Under the pieces are notes generated by a model that was not told the DNA's origin, did no database searches, and saw only the letters and a program-made list of their open reading frames with translations. Shown here piece by piece: positions 16,016-24,122 of a DNA stretch of 64,000 bases. The stretch spans positions 1-64,000 of the forward strand of contig CAUHQV010000002.1 of assembly GCA_959608625.1 (NCBI GenBank), written 5' to 3'. Position 1 is the first letter of the stretch. The number at the start of each line of letters is the position of its first letter. Position numbers and translations under genes: made by a program. This DNA comes from an uncultured Flavobacteriales bacterium (GTDB lineage Bacteria; Bacteroidota; Bacteroidia; Flavobacteriales; UBA1820).

Positions 16016-16801
16016 ATGGAAAAGATAAAGATATCCCTGCCCGAAGGTAAAAGCGTCTATTTCGCTTCCGATATGCATTTGGGTGTGCGGGGATTTCTCC
16101 ATACCCGGGAAAAGGAAAAACTCATCGTCCGTTGGATGGACGAAATACGCCCCGACTGCCATGTGCTGGTGCTGTGCGGGGACGTATTCGATTTCTGGTA
16201 CGAATGGAAGAAAGTAGTGCCCAAAGGGTATGTGCGCATTCTGGCCAAGATCGCGGAATTCGTCGATGCGGGGATCCCGGTGTATTATTTTTCCGGTAAC
16301 CACGATATGTGGGCCAAGGATTATTTCGTCGAGGAGACGGGAGTCGTCCTGTTCCATGAACCCCGCGAGTTCGACATTTCGGGCAAACGTTTTTTCGTGG
16401 GCCACGGCGATGGTTTAGGGCCGAAAGATCGGAAATTCAAGATGATGAAAGCCTTGTTCAAGAACCGTTTTGCCCGCTGGCTGTTTTCGCACCTGCTGCA
16501 CCCGGATTTCGCTATCCGCCTGGCCGATTATTTTTCCCGGCGTTCCCGCACGGCGACAGGCCGTTCGGAAAATACGTATCTGGGCGACGACTGCGAATGG
16601 CTGTATATGTTCTGTACGGATACGCTGAAAAAAGAACACTTCGATTACTTCATATTCGGACACCGCCACTTGGCTATCGACAAGCGCTTGGAAGAGCGCG
16701 CGCGGTATATCAACCTGGGCGACTGGCTCACTTTCTACACTTACGGCCAATGGGACGGCCGGGAATTCCATCTCAAAACATATCCGAACGATGGCCAATG
16801 A
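16016..16801 (+). CDS. lpxH: UDP-2,3-diacylglucosamine diphosphatase (LpxH-like metallophosphoesterase)
   Basis: The 261-residue protein is a calcineurin-type phosphoesterase expected to cleave UDP-2,3-diacylglucosamine to lipid X at the inner face of the membrane, in lipid A synthesis. All metal motifs are present: SDMHLG (D19, H21), CGDVFDFWYEW, SGNHDMW, VGHGDG and FGHRHLA. Its length is close to that of family members in Bacteroidota. It lies 3 bases after queD and its last 11 bases overlap the following GHMP kinase gene, so the three are translated as a tight operon. Confidence 0.88.
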   Translation: MEKIKISLPEGKSVYFASDMHLGVRGFLHTREKEKLIVRWMDEIRPDCHVLVLCGDVFDFWYEWKKVVPKGYVRILAKIAEFVDAGIPVYYFSGNHDMWAKDYFVEETGVVLFHEPREFDISGKRFFVGHGDGLGPKDRKFKMMKALFKNRFARWLFSHLLHPDFAIRLADYFSRRSRTATGRSENTYLGDDCEWLYMFCTDTLKKEHFDYFIFGHRHLAIDKRLEERARYINLGDWLTFYTYGQWDGREFHLKTYPNDGQ

Positions 16802-17702
16802 GTTCTTCGGGCGCGGAAAACTGCTGCTGTCCGGGGAATACCTCGTGTTGGACGGGGCCCAGGCGCTTGCTTTAGGGCTCGACGTCGGGCAAAGGCTGTC
16901 GGTGGAAAATATTTCCGGGGATTTTTTAGAGTGGGAAAGCCGTGAAAAGGACGGGAGCCTCTGGTTTTCCGGCCGGTTCGATGCCGCAGGGGGTGCCCTT
17001 GAATCCTCCGATGCAAAAGTCGCCGAATTGTTGTCTTCCTTTCTGAAAGTTTGCATTAAATATAATCCCGGTTTTTCCCCGGCGGGAAATAAAGCGGCCA
17101 TCCGGGCCGAATTCGACCGCTCGTGGGGCTTGGGAAGTTCTTCCACGCTTATTTACACCCTGGGCCGCTGGGCTGGTGTCGATCCTTTCGTCCTGGTGCG
17201 GGAAGTATTGCCCGGCAGCGGGTACGACGTGGCTTGTGCCGGGATCGGGCGCGGCAATGCGATCGTTTACGCTTTGAAAGACAAGGTCCCTTCATGGGAA
17301 GAGATCGAATACCGCCCGCCGTTCGCGGACGCCCTTTTTTTCGTATACAGCGGCGTGAAACAGGATACCCGCAAGGCCGTGGAGCGCTATCGGGCCGTCC
17401 CGGCGGACATTCGCGGGGAAGCGGCGGACCAGGCGACACGGATCACCCGGGAAATGCTGTCCTGTGCGGAATTGGGAAAATTCGAAGAATTGATTGTCCG
17501 CCATGAGGCCTTGGTCGGGAATTTGCTGGATTTACAACCGGTGGGGAAAAGACTGTTTCCCGATTATCGGGGCGGGGTAGTAAAGAGCCTCGGGGCATGG
17601 GGAGGCGACTTTTTCCTGGCTACGGGGAAAGATGCTCCTGAATACCTCAAACACAAGGGTTTTGAGACTATATTTCCTTTTAACAGTATTGCAGCAAAAT
17701 AA
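16791..17702 (+). CDS. GYDIA-type GHMP kinase
   Basis: The 303-residue protein belongs to the galactokinase/homoserine/mevalonate/phosphomevalonate kinase fold. It starts GRGKLLLSGEYLVLDGAQAL, shows the glycine-rich loop WGLGSSSTL near residue 112, and has the motif GSGYDVACA that names the GYDIA subgroup of Bacteroidota. The substrate is not known; members have been suggested to act in isoprenoid or sugar phosphate metabolism, but nothing here decides it. Its start overlaps the end of lpxH by 11 bases, and a promoter for the next gene follows, so it ends the queD-lpxH operon. Confidence 0.85.
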   Translation: MANEFFGRGKLLLSGEYLVLDGAQALALGLDVGQRLSVENISGDFLEWESREKDGSLWFSGRFDAAGGALESSDAKVAELLSSFLKVCIKYNPGFSPAGNKAAIRAEFDRSWGLGSSSTLIYTLGRWAGVDPFVLVREVLPGSGYDVACAGIGRGNAIVYALKDKVPSWEEIEYRPPFADALFFVYSGVKQDTRKAVERYRAVPADIRGEAADQATRITREMLSCAELGKFEELIVRHEALVGNLLDLQPVGKRLFPDYRGGVVKSLGAWGGDFFLATGKDAPEYLKHKGFETIFPFNSIAAK

Positions 17703-17715
17703 TCGGGCGTTTTCC

Positions 17716-17745
17716 TTGCAAAACTGGGAAAAAAGATTATTTTTG
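17716..17745 (+). promoter_or_regulatory. Promoter of the DUF2795 gene
   Basis: TTG (17716-17718), a 19-base spacer and TATTTTTG (17738-17745) form a consensus Bacteroidota promoter 43 bases before the ATG. Confidence 0.7.
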
Positions 17746-17788
17746 CACCTCTTAACGGCGGAATAGGCCGCCTAAAATACTAATAACT

Positions 17789-18010
17789 ATGTACTGGACA
17801 CTTGAATTGGCGCAGTATCTCAGTGATGCTCCCTGGCCGGCCACTAAAGACGAACTGATTGACTACGCGATCCGCACCGGCGCCCCGCTCGAAGTGGTGG
17901 AAAATCTCCAGGCGGCGGAAGACGAAGGAGAGATGTACGAATCGATGGAAGAATTGTGGCCCGATTACCCCACGGACGACGATTTCCTGTGGAACGAAGA
18001 GGAATATTAA
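17789..18010 (+). CDS. DUF2795 domain protein
   Basis: The 73-residue, very acidic protein begins MYWTLELAQYLSDAPWPATK and contains the short helical DUF2795 unit (LIDYAIRTGAPLEVVENLQ), ending in DDDFLWNEEEY. No signal peptide or membrane segment is present, so it is probably cytosolic. The function is unknown. The location just upstream of secA is, from memory, conserved in Bacteroidales, but here the two have separate promoters with a terminator between them. Confidence 0.88.
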   Translation: MYWTLELAQYLSDAPWPATKDELIDYAIRTGAPLEVVENLQAAEDEGEMYESMEELWPDYPTDDDFLWNEEEY

Positions 18011-18051
18011 GGAATTGTAAAGGCAAGACCAAATAATTATCTCCTCGCCAT

Positions 18052-18087
18052 AAAAAAGCAGGTTGCGCTCTCAATCTGCTTTTTTTT
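18052..18087 (+). terminator. Terminator between the DUF2795 gene and secA
   Basis: AAAAAAGCAGGTTG (18052-18065) pairs with CAATCTGCTTTTTT (18072-18085), with one G-U pair and a 6-base loop, followed by a U run to 18087. Confidence 0.88.
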
Positions 18088-18092
18088 ATCTC

Positions 18093-18100
18093 TATCTTTG
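18093..18100 (+). promoter_or_regulatory. secA -7 element
   Basis: TATCTTTG, an exact TAnnTTTG, lies 45 bases before the secA ATG and just after the DUF2795 terminator. Confidence 0.6.
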
Positions 18101-18145
18101 CCTTAGGATTAACGGAATTTAAATTTAATATTAAAAACCATATTC

Positions 18146-21100
18146 ATGAGTATTGTAGAAAGCGTAATGAAGCTATTCTTCGGCGACAAATCCGCCAAGG
18201 ATATCAAACAGATAATGCCGCTGGTAGACAAGACACTCGCCTTCGGAGAAGGGCTAGAGGCCTTGTCGAATGACGAGCTTCGCGCCAAGACACAGGAGTT
18301 CAAACAGAAGATACACGATGCCGTAGCCGATAAAGAAGCCGAAATCGCTTCCCTGGAAACCGAGGCAGAGGCCGAGAATGAGAACCTGGAGAAAAAAGAG
18401 GCGCTGTTCAACCAGGCCGACGAACTCAAGAAAGAGGTTTATAAAATAACGGAGGGTATTCTGAACGATATACTTCCCGAGGCTTTTGCCGTAGTGAAGG
18501 AGACCGCCCGCCGATTTGCGAACAATCCGTCGCTGGAAGTGACGGCCCTGCCGTACGACCGGGAATTTTCCGCCACCCATCCGAACATCACGATAAACGG
18601 AGAGAAAGCCCTATGGAGCAATACCTGGGATGCAGCCGGAAAACCCGTGACCTGGGATATGGTCCACTATGACGTACAGTTGATCGGCGGCATGGTGCTT
18701 CACCAGGGAAAGATCGCCGAGATGGCTACCGGTGAGGGTAAGACCCTTGTAGCCACCCTGCCTATCTACCTGAACGCCCTGCCGGGCAAAGGAGTGCATG
18801 TGGTGACGGTGAACAACTACCTCTCCCGCCGTGACGCGGCGTGGATGGGGCCGATCTTCCAGTTCCACGGCCTGAGCGTGGATTGCATCGACAATCACGA
18901 GCCCAACTCGCTGGCTCGCCGTAAGGCCTATCTGGCGGACATTACCTATGGAACCAACAGCGAATTCGGCTTCGACTACCTGCGTGACAACGGCGCCCGC
19001 GAAGCCGAGGAGCTCGTACAGCGGGAGCACAACTATGCGATCGTGGACGAGGTGGACTCGGTGCTGATCGACGACGCCCGTACCCCGCTCATTATTTCCG
19101 GCCCGGTAGTAGGAGGCGACGACCGTCAGGAATACGTCGACCTGAAACCCCAGGTGGAACGAATCGTGGCCGAGCAAAGAAACCTGACCAATAAACTATT
19201 CGTCGAGGCTAAAAAACTTCTGGCCGAAGGCAACCGCGACTACGACGACCGCCAGGAAGGCGGGGCGAAACTCCTGCTTCGGGTGTATCGGGGTGCGCCG
19301 AAAAACGGGGCCCTGATAAAGTTCCTGAGCGAAGAGGACAACAAACGCCTTTTGCAGGAAGCCGAAAACTACTATATGCGCGACAACAACCGCCTGATGC
19401 CGGTGGTGGACGAAGAGCTTTATTATACCATCGACGAGCGGCACAACAGCATACAGCTTACCGACAAGGGTATCGCGTTCCTCTCCCGGTACAACGAGGA
19501 CGAAAATTACTTCATCATGCCGGACATCGGCATTGCGACTGCCGAGATAGAATCTTCCGGAAAACCGGAGGCCGAAAAAGCCAAGGCCAAAGAAGACCTT
19601 TACCGCGATTTCAGCGTCAAGAGCCGCCGTATCCACAGTATCAACCAGCTCCTGAAAGCCTATACCCTGTTCGAGAAAGACGTGGAATACGTAGTGATGG
19701 ACGGGGCGATCAAGATCGTGGACGAGCAGACCGGCCGTATTATGGACGGGCGCCGTTATTCGGACGGTCTCCACCAGGCGCTCGAAGCCAAGGAGAACGT
19801 GAAGATCGAGGATTCGACACAGACCTACGCGACCGTCACCCTGCAGAACTATTTCCGCATGTACCACAAGCTTGCCGGTATGACCGGTACGGCGATGACC
19901 GAGGCCAACGAGTTTTGGGAAATATACAAGCTCGACGTGGTGGAGATACCGACCAACCGTCCTATCCTGCGCGACGACTGTGAAGACTTGCTGTACCGTA
20001 CCAAGCGTGAAAAATACAACGCCATCATCGACGAGATCGAACGCCTGTCCAAGGCCGGCCGGCCGGTGCTGGTAGGTACGACTTCGGTGGAGGTGTCCGA
20101 ATTGCTTAGCCGCCAGCTCAACCTGCGGAAGATCCCCCACAATGTACTCAATGCCAAGATGCACATGAAGGAGGCCGAGATCGTGGCCGAGGCCGGCCGC
20201 CCGGGTGTGGTGACCATCGCGACCAACATGGCCGGCCGTGGTACCGACATCAAACTTCCGGCGGAAGTAAAACAGGCCGGAGGTTTGGCCATTATCGGCA
20301 CCGAGCGGCATGATTCCCGCCGCGTAGACAGGCAGCTGCGCGGGCGTTCGGGACGTCAGGGCGACCCGGGAACCTCGCAGTTCTATATTTCGCTCGAAGA
20401 CAACCTGATGCGCCTTTTCGCTTCGGACAAATTGGCCAAGATCATGGCGTTCCTCGGCATCAAGGAGGGTGACGTGATACAGGACAAGCGTATTACCAAA
20501 ATGGTCGAAAAAGCACAGAAACGTGTGGAGGAAAACCATTTCGGTTCGCGTAAAAATACGCTGGAATACGACAACGTGATGAATTCCCAACGCGAGGTGA
20601 TCTACCGCCGCCGCCGCCATGCCCTTTTCGGAGAGCGCCTGTCGGTGGACATCGCCAACATGATCCACGATACGTGCTATGTGATCGCCGAAGAACAGAA
20701 GAACGGCGGGACGTACGAGGCATTTGATTACAATGTGCTGAATACCTTTGCCGTGCCCAATCCGGTATCGGAGGAGCAGTTCGCCGGCATGAACGCGGAT
20801 CAGCTCACCGAAGCATTGTTCGATGTGATCTACAAAGCGTTCCAGCAGAAGATCGAAAAGATATCGGCCGCGATCTATCCGTTCGTCAAAAACGTATACG
20901 AGACGCAGGGCAACCGCTACAAGATGATCGGCGTTCCGTTTACGGACGGGGTGAAGACCATGCATATCGGGGTAGACCTGGAAAAAGCGTACAACACGCA
21001 GGGACGCCAGGTGGCACTCGATTTTGAGAAGAACCTCGTGCTGTCCATCACGGACGATGCGTGGAAGCAACAGTTGCGCGATATGGACGACCTTCGGGAA

Positions 21101-21523
21101 AGCGTCCGCGCCGCTGTGTACGAGCAGAAAGACCCGGTACTCATCTATAAGTTCGAGGCTTACGACCTGTTCCAAGCGATGATAAAGCGTGTGAACGCGC
21201 AGGTAGTCAGCTTCCTGTTCAAAGCCGATCTGCCCGCGCCCGACCCGGACCGGGTGGAAGCCGCCCAGCGCCAGAAGCGTGTGGTAGGCAAGGAAGGCCG
21301 CGGGGGAGAGGGTACTGGCGATCCCGACGTGAGCCGGGGCGTAGCCAACCGGGCCGAAGAACCGGAAAGGCCCCGTACGTTCGTGCGCGAACAGCCCAAG
21401 ATCGGCCGGAACGACCGGGTGAAGATCCAGAATATTTCCAACGGGGAAACCCAGGAACTGAAATACAAACAGGCCGAAGCGATGATCGAGAGCGGCCAGT
21501 GGGTATTGGTCGAAAAACTTTAA
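18146..21523 (+). CDS. secA: Preprotein translocase ATPase SecA
   Basis: SecA is the motor that drives secretory preproteins through SecYEG. The 1125-residue protein has Walker A MATGEGKTLVA (about residues 191-201), the DEAD-type box VDEVDSVLIDDARTPL (about 299), the preprotein cross-linking domain, helicase motifs TNMAGRGTDI and QLRGRSGRQGDPG, and the wing and scaffold regions. It is longer than the roughly 900 residues of E. coli. One cause is a charged coiled-coil insertion near residues 60-105 (ADKEAEIASLETEAEAENEN). The C-terminus (RNDRVKIQNISNGETQEL) lacks the zinc-binding SEC-C tail that contacts SecB, as is usual in this phylum. It is monocistronic with its own promoter and terminator. 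Confidence 0.97.
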   Translation: MSIVESVMKLFFGDKSAKDIKQIMPLVDKTLAFGEGLEALSNDELRAKTQEFKQKIHDAVADKEAEIASLETEAEAENENLEKKEALFNQADELKKEVYKITEGILNDILPEAFAVVKETARRFANNPSLEVTALPYDREFSATHPNITINGEKALWSNTWDAAGKPVTWDMVHYDVQLIGGMVLHQGKIAEMATGEGKTLVATLPIYLNALPGKGVHVVTVNNYLSRRDAAWMGPIFQFHGLSVDCIDNHEPNSLARRKAYLADITYGTNSEFGFDYLRDNGAREAEELVQREHNYAIVDEVDSVLIDDARTPLIISGPVVGGDDRQEYVDLKPQVERIVAEQRNLTNKLFVEAKKLLAEGNRDYDDRQEGGAKLLLRVYRGAPKNGALIKFLSEEDNKRLLQEAENYYMRDNNRLMPVVDEELYYTIDERHNSIQLTDKGIAFLSRYNEDENYFIMPDIGIATAEIESSGKPEAEKAKAKEDLYRDFSVKSRRIHSINQLLKAYTLFEKDVEYVVMDGAIKIVDEQTGRIMDGRRYSDGLHQALEAKENVKIEDSTQTYATVTLQNYFRMYHKLAGMTGTAMTEANEFWEIYKLDVVEIPTNRPILRDDCEDLLYRTKREKYNAIIDEIERLSKAGRPVLVGTTSVEVSELLSRQLNLRKIPHNVLNAKMHMKEAEIVAEAGRPGVVTIATNMAGRGTDIKLPAEVKQAGGLAIIGTERHDSRRVDRQLRGRSGRQGDPGTSQFYISLEDNLMRLFASDKLAKIMAFLGIKEGDVIQDKRITKMVEKAQKRVEENHFGSRKNTLEYDNVMNSQREVIYRRRRHALFGERLSVDIANMIHDTCYVIAEEQKNGGTYEAFDYNVLNTFAVPNPVSEEQFAGMNADQLTEALFDVIYKAFQQKIEKISAAIYPFVKNVYETQGNRYKMIGVPFTDGVKTMHIGVDLEKAYNTQGRQVALDFEKNLVLSITDDAWKQQLRDMDDLRESVRAAVYEQKDPVLIYKFEAYDLFQAMIKRVNAQVVSFLFKADLPAPDPDRVEAAQRQKRVVGKEGRGGEGTGDPDVSRGVANRAEEPERPRTFVREQPKIGRNDRVKIQNISNGETQELKYKQAEAMIESGQWVLVEKL

Positions 21524-21555
21524 TTTTATGGCCCCGGGCCGTAGAGATAGGACAG

Positions 21556-21583
21556 AATGCCGGTGTAAAACCCGGCATTTTTT
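21556..21583 (+). terminator. secA terminator
   Basis: AATGCCGG (21556-21563) pairs with CCGGCATT (21572-21579) over an 8-base loop, and TTTTTT follows at 21578-21583. Confidence 0.85.
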
Positions 21584-21614
21584 GTAAACGGATTTATATT
21601 GGAAAAAAGAAGGA

Positions 21615-21986
21615 TTGGAAAGGCAAACGATGGGAGCGGGTGAAGTTGAGCAAACCGGATATCAGGCGCGGGTCGTAGCCCGGATGATTTCCGTGTATTG
21701 CCGGGCGCATCATAGGTGCCGGGACGGACTTTGCCCATCGTGCCGGGAGCTGAAGGAATACGCCTGGCAGCGGCTCGGGAAATGTCCTTTCGGTGAAGGG
21801 AAACCGAACTGTTCTTCGTGCCCCGTACATTGCTACCACCCCGAAATGCGGGAGCGTATAAAAGAAGTGATGCGGTATGCGGGCCCCCGGATGCTTTTTT
21901 ATTATCCGTGGGATGCGGTAGTGTATCTTTTCCGTAAAAGAAAAAACGTGTTTTTAAATCGGAAAAGAAAGGATCGTTCCCGTTAA
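21615..21986 (+). CDS. YgbA-type (nitrous-oxide-stimulated promoter family) cysteine-rich protein
   Basis: The 123-residue protein matches the family known from E. coli YgbA, whose gene responds to nitrosative stress. Characteristic pieces are YCRAHHRC, GLCPSCRELKEYA, KCPFGEGKPNCSSCPVHCY and EMRERIKEVMRYAGPRML. Eight or more cysteines suggest a metal or Fe-S site, but no biochemical role is established in my knowledge. The tail is rich in Lys/Arg. The start could be the ATG at 21615 or one at 21630; homologs begin close to the MISVYCRAHH segment. It stands alone between the secA terminator and convergent cdd. Confidence 0.85.
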   Translation: MERQTMGAGEVEQTGYQARVVARMISVYCRAHHRCRDGLCPSCRELKEYAWQRLGKCPFGEGKPNCSSCPVHCYHPEMRERIKEVMRYAGPRMLFYYPWDAVVYLFRKRKNVFLNRKRKDRSR

Positions 21987-22091
21987 ACTTATCGGGACAT
22001 AGAATTTTTTCGGCTTCCGTTATATTTTCCCGGACGGAATTTGACCAGAATCGGCAGTCCGGCGTGAAACAGAATAATTTAACTCGGAATA

Positions 22092-22125
22092 AAAAACAGC
22101 CCCCTATATTTAGGAGGCTGTTTTT
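22092..22125. terminator. Bidirectional terminator between the YgbA-type gene and cdd
   Basis: AAAAACAGCC (22092-22101) pairs with GGCTGTTTTT (22116-22125); after a C/A mismatch the inner CCTA/TAGG stem (22103-22106 with 22111-22114) closes a TATT loop. U runs occur on both strands. It lies 8 bases after the cdd stop codon. Confidence 0.85.
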
Positions 22126-22132
22126 GTTTGAG

Positions 22133-22639
22133 TTATCGATGCAGATCTTCTTTGCCGAAACTGAACGGCAAAAGATCGGATATATCGGCCGCTTTGATGG
22201 CCGGGGCAGGAGAAGTGCCTGTAAAAGTGATTTCTATGGGGCTTCCCTGTTTTTGGGCGTATTCGAGGATCGCCTGCCGGCAGGCTCCGCAAGGAGCGAT
22301 CGGCTCGCTGTTCTCCTGCCCGCGGCGCCCGCCGGAGATGGCGATGCGGCGGATTTTTTTGCCCGGATGCGCGGCGGAAGCGTAATAAACGGCTACCCGC
22401 TCGGCGCAGAGGCTCGATGGAAAAGCGGCGTTCTCCTGGTTGTTTCCTGTGACCACGGTACCGTCCTCCAGTAGGACGGCGGCCCCTACCAGGAAGTCGG
22501 AATAGGCGGCGTAGGCATTTTCCCGGGCGGCGATAGCTGCCTGGATCAGTTCCAGTTCGTCGGCGGGGATGTCCTGCGGACGGGCGTAGTAGGTATAGGC
22601 AAAAATGTTTTCCTTGTTTTTTTCCATGGAAGTTTTCAT
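22133..22639 (-). CDS. cdd: Cytidine deaminase
   Basis: The enzyme deaminates cytidine and deoxycytidine to the uridine forms in pyrimidine salvage. The 168-residue protein has the catalytic and zinc motifs FPSSLCAERVAVYYA (Cys-Ala-Glu) and PCGACRQ, and the substrate motif AAYSDFLVGAAV. The ATG at 22639 (MKTSMEKNKENIF) is used; the frame extends to a TTG at 22651. It is divergent from nadE with about 95 bases between the start codons and ends at a bidirectional terminator. Confidence 0.95.
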   Translation of the reverse strand: MKTSMEKNKENIFAYTYYARPQDIPADELELIQAAIAARENAYAAYSDFLVGAAVLLEDGTVVTGNNQENAAFPSSLCAERVAVYYASAAHPGKKIRRIAISGGRRGQENSEPIAPCGACRQAILEYAQKQGSPIEITFTGTSPAPAIKAADISDLLPFSFGKEDLHR

Positions 22640-22734
22640 TTGGAGGGGCAATATAGGGTATTTTATTTTTCCCGCAAAGCGGAAAATCCCGTGTCCTTGC
22701 GTAACTTTACAGGGTCAATATCCGAAATTAACCT

Positions 22735-23526
22735 ATGAAAGAGAAAGAAACGGCGGATTTTATCGTCGGCTGGCTGAAAGATTACCTGCGGAACAGCCGG
22801 GCGAAAGGATATGTGGTGGGGGTATCCGGCGGCGTGGATTCGGCGCTGGTGTCGGCTTTGTGCGCCCGGACGACGGAGCCTTTGCTGTGTCTGACGATGC
22901 CTATCCATCAGGCGGCCAGCCATGTGGGCCGAGCCGAGGAGCAATGTGCGTTCCTGGCAAAGAAATACCCGAACGTGCGGGTAGAAAACGTGGAACTCAC
23001 AAAATCTTTCGATACGCTGGCGGAAGCCCTCCCCCGGAGTAACGACCGGAAAACGTGCGATTTGGCGCTGGCCAACACCCGGGCCCGGCTGCGGATGACA
23101 GCCCTTTACCAGGCGGCCGCGGTCAACGGATATCTGGTGGCGGGTACCGGTAATAAAATCGAGGATTTCGGGATCGGATTTTTTACCAAATGGGGGGACG
23201 GCGGTGTGGACCTGAGCCCTATCGGCGATCTGACCAAAACACAGGTTTACGAACTTGCCGGATACCTGGGGGTGCCGCAGAGCATATTGGAAGCGGAGCC
23301 TTCCGACGGACTGTTCGATGACGGCCAGACCGACAGCATGCAGATCGGCGCGACCTATCCCGAACTCGAATGGGCGATGGATAGAGTGCAGGAAGGATTT
23401 TCGGAAAAAGATTTTACCGGCCGCCAGGCGGAAGTGATACGGATTTACCGGACACGCCATGCAGCCAACGCCCATAAGATGAATCCTATCCCGGTATGTA
23501 GGATTCCCGGTGAACTGAAAAAGTGA
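22735..23526 (+). CDS. nadE: NAD synthase (NH3-dependent type)
   Basis: NadE amidates nicotinic acid adenine dinucleotide to NAD in the last biosynthetic step. The 263-residue protein has the PP-loop GVSGGVDSAL near residue 32, NTRARLRM, GTGNKIEDFGIGFFTKWGDGG and DLSPIGDLTKTQV. No N-terminal nitrilase (glutaminase) domain is present, so ammonia is the expected nitrogen donor. A possible -7 element, TAACTTTA (22702-22709), lies 26 bases before the start. No terminator is obvious within 150 bases after the stop. Confidence 0.95.
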   Translation: MKEKETADFIVGWLKDYLRNSRAKGYVVGVSGGVDSALVSALCARTTEPLLCLTMPIHQAASHVGRAEEQCAFLAKKYPNVRVENVELTKSFDTLAEALPRSNDRKTCDLALANTRARLRMTALYQAAAVNGYLVAGTGNKIEDFGIGFFTKWGDGGVDLSPIGDLTKTQVYELAGYLGVPQSILEAEPSDGLFDDGQTDSMQIGATYPELEWAMDRVQEGFSEKDFTGRQAEVIRIYRTRHAANAHKMNPIPVCRIPGELKK

Positions 23527-23723
23527 CCAATTGATTCGGTCGGTTATTGTTTGATCGTGAAATTATCCTTGAACCCGCCACAGAAGAACTTCACTTGAAT
23601 GAGCGCGAGTTCTCTTTATCGCGTTTCCCGAATGTGTACCGGGGACGAGTTTATTTATCCGAAGATTATTTCTGATTGTCGGCAATCCGGGAGGAGGTTA
23701 CAACCTCCTACCAGTCTTGCCTT

Positions 23724-24032
23724 TTATTCAAGCAGTTTCTTGATATAATTCTCCAGGTATGCAGGATAGTCCTCACCCGGTTTGTACCCCGATATAACAG
23801 CTGTGGGCATAGCTCCGATATTCCCCTGTTTCACGAAATACAGCGCAATAGAAAGGTATTTCTTTCCCTGATCGGAAGAGTAATTGAATTCTAAAGCTTT
23901 TTCCATATAAAAAGCCGCAGAAACGGAATCTTTCGCTATTCGGTCTACTCTTTTGCTCATCTTGATGAACAGATAGATAAGCCAAATGAAAAAGATCACC
24001 CCAAGGATATAAATAGAAATTACCGGAATCAT
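23724..24032 (-). CDS. Small single-pass membrane protein, unknown function
   Basis: The 102-residue protein has one N-terminal membrane helix (about residues 3-24, ISIYILGVIFFIWLIYLFIK). A soluble part follows with two helices that resemble a degenerate tetratricopeptide pair (DSVSAAFYMEKALEFN and KKYLSIALYFVKQGN), ending in YPAYLENYIKKLLE. I recognise no named family. Its composition is more AT-rich than its neighbours, which may mean a younger or transferred gene. It lies 90 bases downstream of the TPR gene on the same strand. Confidence 0.55.
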   Translation of the reverse strand: MIPVISIYILGVIFFIWLIYLFIKMSKRVDRIAKDSVSAAFYMEKALEFNYSSDQGKKYLSIALYFVKQGNIGAMPTAVISGYKPGEDYPAYLENYIKKLLE

Positions 24033-24122
24033 AATATGCAGTTTTTATTAGATTGCGTATGATTTATTAAATTCTTTACAGTATCGGATACTTCGCCTTG
24101 GTCAGTAAATGCCGGATGACCG

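Noticed and set aside
19196..21175. A 659-codon minus-strand frame opposite secA
   Set aside because: Shadow frame; secA on the plus strand is certain.
23692..23709. Short palindrome AGGAGGTTACAACCTCCT as the terminator of nadE
   Set aside because: The stem is only 7-8 bp with no U run on either strand and lies about 165 bases after nadE, so I did not call it.
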